From: CBDDBH01 sp965225625 | GTDB taxonomy: Bacteria > Pseudomonadota > Gammaproteobacteria > JADZEE01 | Length of the DNA: 64,000 nucleotides | Reading direction: 5' to 3' | NCBI GenBank assembly: GCA_965225625.1 | Contig: CBDDBH010000026.1 | Location: 62,001-126,000 of the forward strand | Shown: positions 63,198 through 64,000 of the stretch, in pieces | How positions within the stretch are numbered: the first letter of the stretch is position 1 | How the letters are laid out: every line of letters begins with the position of its first letter | The notes under the pieces: model-generated | Seen by the model: only the letters and a program-made list of their open reading frames with translations | Database searches by the model: none | What the model was told of the DNA's origin: nothing | Made by a program: the position numbers and the translations under genes

Positions 63198-64000
63198 ATG
63201 AACAAACCGGAAGCACTAGATAAATCATACAAAGTCCTCGGTACGACACCGATTCGACCGGATGGATTGGACAAGGTGCTCGGCCGGGCCGTGTTTGCGG
63301 ATGACTTTAACCTGCCGAACATGCTGCACGGGAAAATTCTCCGCAGCCCGCATGCCCACGCGCGCATCAAATCAATCGACAGCAGCGCCGCTGCGGCACT
63401 GCCCGGTGTACGAGCCATCGTCACAAGCGCCGATTTTCCAGAGGTCGCACACACGATGGTCAGCCAGGGCGCTGCCGGCATGATCAATATCGCGGAAGTT
63501 TCCGCAAACTGTATGGCCAAAGACAAGGCCCTCTACGATGGCCACGCTGTAGCCGCGGTCGCCGCCGACAATCCGCATCTCGCTGAACAAGCGGCAAATA
63601 TGATCAAGGTGGATTACGAGGTATTACCACCTGTGATGGATGTTCGCACTGCCATGGCGGAGGGTGCTCCGGTGATCCATGAAAAATTCCATCCCGGGGC
63701 CTTCATCATGCCCACAGAAGAATTTCTGCCGAATGCGACCCGCCTGCAATTGGGAACGGGTGATGCCGATAAGGGTTTCGCTGAGGCCGACGTGATATTG
63801 GAGCGCGAATATACGGCGGAAACGATCCATCAGGGTTACATCGAAAGTCACGTTACGACGGTTAACTGGGGCAGTAACGACTACATAACCGTGTGGACCG
63901 CGACCCAGGGCCAATTCGGGCTGCGCGATCACCTTGCTGACGTGGTTGGTGTACCCCAGAGTAATATCAACGTGGTACCGCTTGAAGTCGGCGGTGGCTT
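63198..64000 (+). CDS. Molybdenum hydroxylase molybdopterin-binding subunit (partial, cut at window end)
   Basis: ATG at 63198 preceded by ATGAGG (63185-63190, 7 nt away); a nearer ATG at 63191 is out of frame. The frame is open to the window edge (267 codons). It resembles the N-terminal part of the xanthine dehydrogenase family large subunit: RAVFADDFNLPNMLHGKILR (a/b-hammerhead start), HAHARIKSIDSSAAAALPG, and ends in the expected GGG of the Mo-cofactor loop (VPLEVGGG). Distinct from the copy at 23255. Its partners, if any, lie beyond the window. Confidence 0.88.
   Translation, partial: MNKPEALDKSYKVLGTTPIRPDGLDKVLGRAVFADDFNLPNMLHGKILRSPHAHARIKSIDSSAAAALPGVRAIVTSADFPEVAHTMVSQGAAGMINIAEVSANCMAKDKALYDGHAVAAVAADNPHLAEQAANMIKVDYEVLPPVMDVRTAMAEGAPVIHEKFHPGAFIMPTEEFLPNATRLQLGTGDADKGFAEADVILEREYTAETIHQGYIESHVTTVNWGSNDYITVWTATQGQFGLRDHLADVVGVPQSNINVVPLEVGGG

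Noticed and set aside
1..64000. CRISPR arrays, rRNA and tRNA genes
   Set aside because: No regularly spaced repeats and no tRNA or rRNA signatures were seen by eye in the intergenic gaps.

Overview
The window is about 64 kb of moderately GC-rich, gene-dense bacterial DNA, best matched to an uncultured aerobic gammaproteobacterium. Pointers are a homodimeric AceE-type pyruvate dehydrogenase with a divergent Lrp regulator, a TIGR02444-family protein, a 13E12/DUF222 HNH protein and a TolB/TPR protein. The gene content is that of a catabolic generalist: molybdenum hydroxylases, Rieske oxygenases, an LLM flavoprotein, aromatic-acid-type and other MFS transporters, an aryl-alcohol-type dehydrogenase, a meta-cleavage-type hydrolase, and a propionyl-CoA to succinyl-CoA operon. 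Genus assignment is not possible from sequence reading alone.

Layout. 1-2600 (minus): end-truncated 12-repeat NHL beta-propeller protein fused to a caspase-like (C13-type) peptidase. 2644-6446 (minus): YceI lipoprotein, CehA/McbA metallohydrolase, reductive-dehalogenase-like Fe-S protein. 6547-15914 (plus): methylmalonyl-CoA mutase, PccB, PccA, MeaB, TPP decarboxylase, SDR. 15942-17189: Rieske oxygenase. 17272-21813: transferred-looking segment with an HNH gene split by an IS630 element, a TolB/TPR gene and a remnant of a second copy. 21932-25561: three-subunit Mo hydroxylase. 25597-33878: REP-like palindrome, three MFS transporters, DUF59 protein, amidohydrolase, Nramp-like transporter, PurN, LLM oxidoreductase. 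33902-35186: TGS GTPase and a SelW-like selenoprotein whose TGA would be read as selenocysteine. 35197-38268: GST, aldehyde:ferredoxin oxidoreductase, VOC protein. 38338-44721: E1 alpha, E1 beta, a stand-alone lipoyl domain and a 1372-residue membrane protein. 44681-50858 (minus): Mo oxidoreductase, MBL hydrolase, alpha/beta hydrolase, alcohol dehydrogenase, phosphatase. 50937-58907: AAHS transporter, TMADH-like flavoprotein, TIGR02444 protein, degraded HTTM-like gene, DCC protein, tautomerase, Rieske oxygenase plus a small partner. 58918-64000: Lrp, AceE, an E2 lacking a lipoyl domain, and a second Mo hydroxylase large subunit running off the edge.

The strongest unexpected signals are: (i) the 73-residue SelW-like protein with Cys-Gly-Ser-TGA, a good Shine-Dalgarno and a plausible SECIS hairpin; (ii) an IS630 insertion whose precise removal, keeping one TA, restores the HNH reading frame; (iii) an E2 without a lipoyl domain after AceE, together with a free lipoyl domain beside E1 alpha/beta; and (iv) about seven apparent single-base indels, several in homopolymers, which probably reflect assembly error in genes such as methylmalonyl-CoA mutase. 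All statements come from reading the sequence; no database search or folding program was run.
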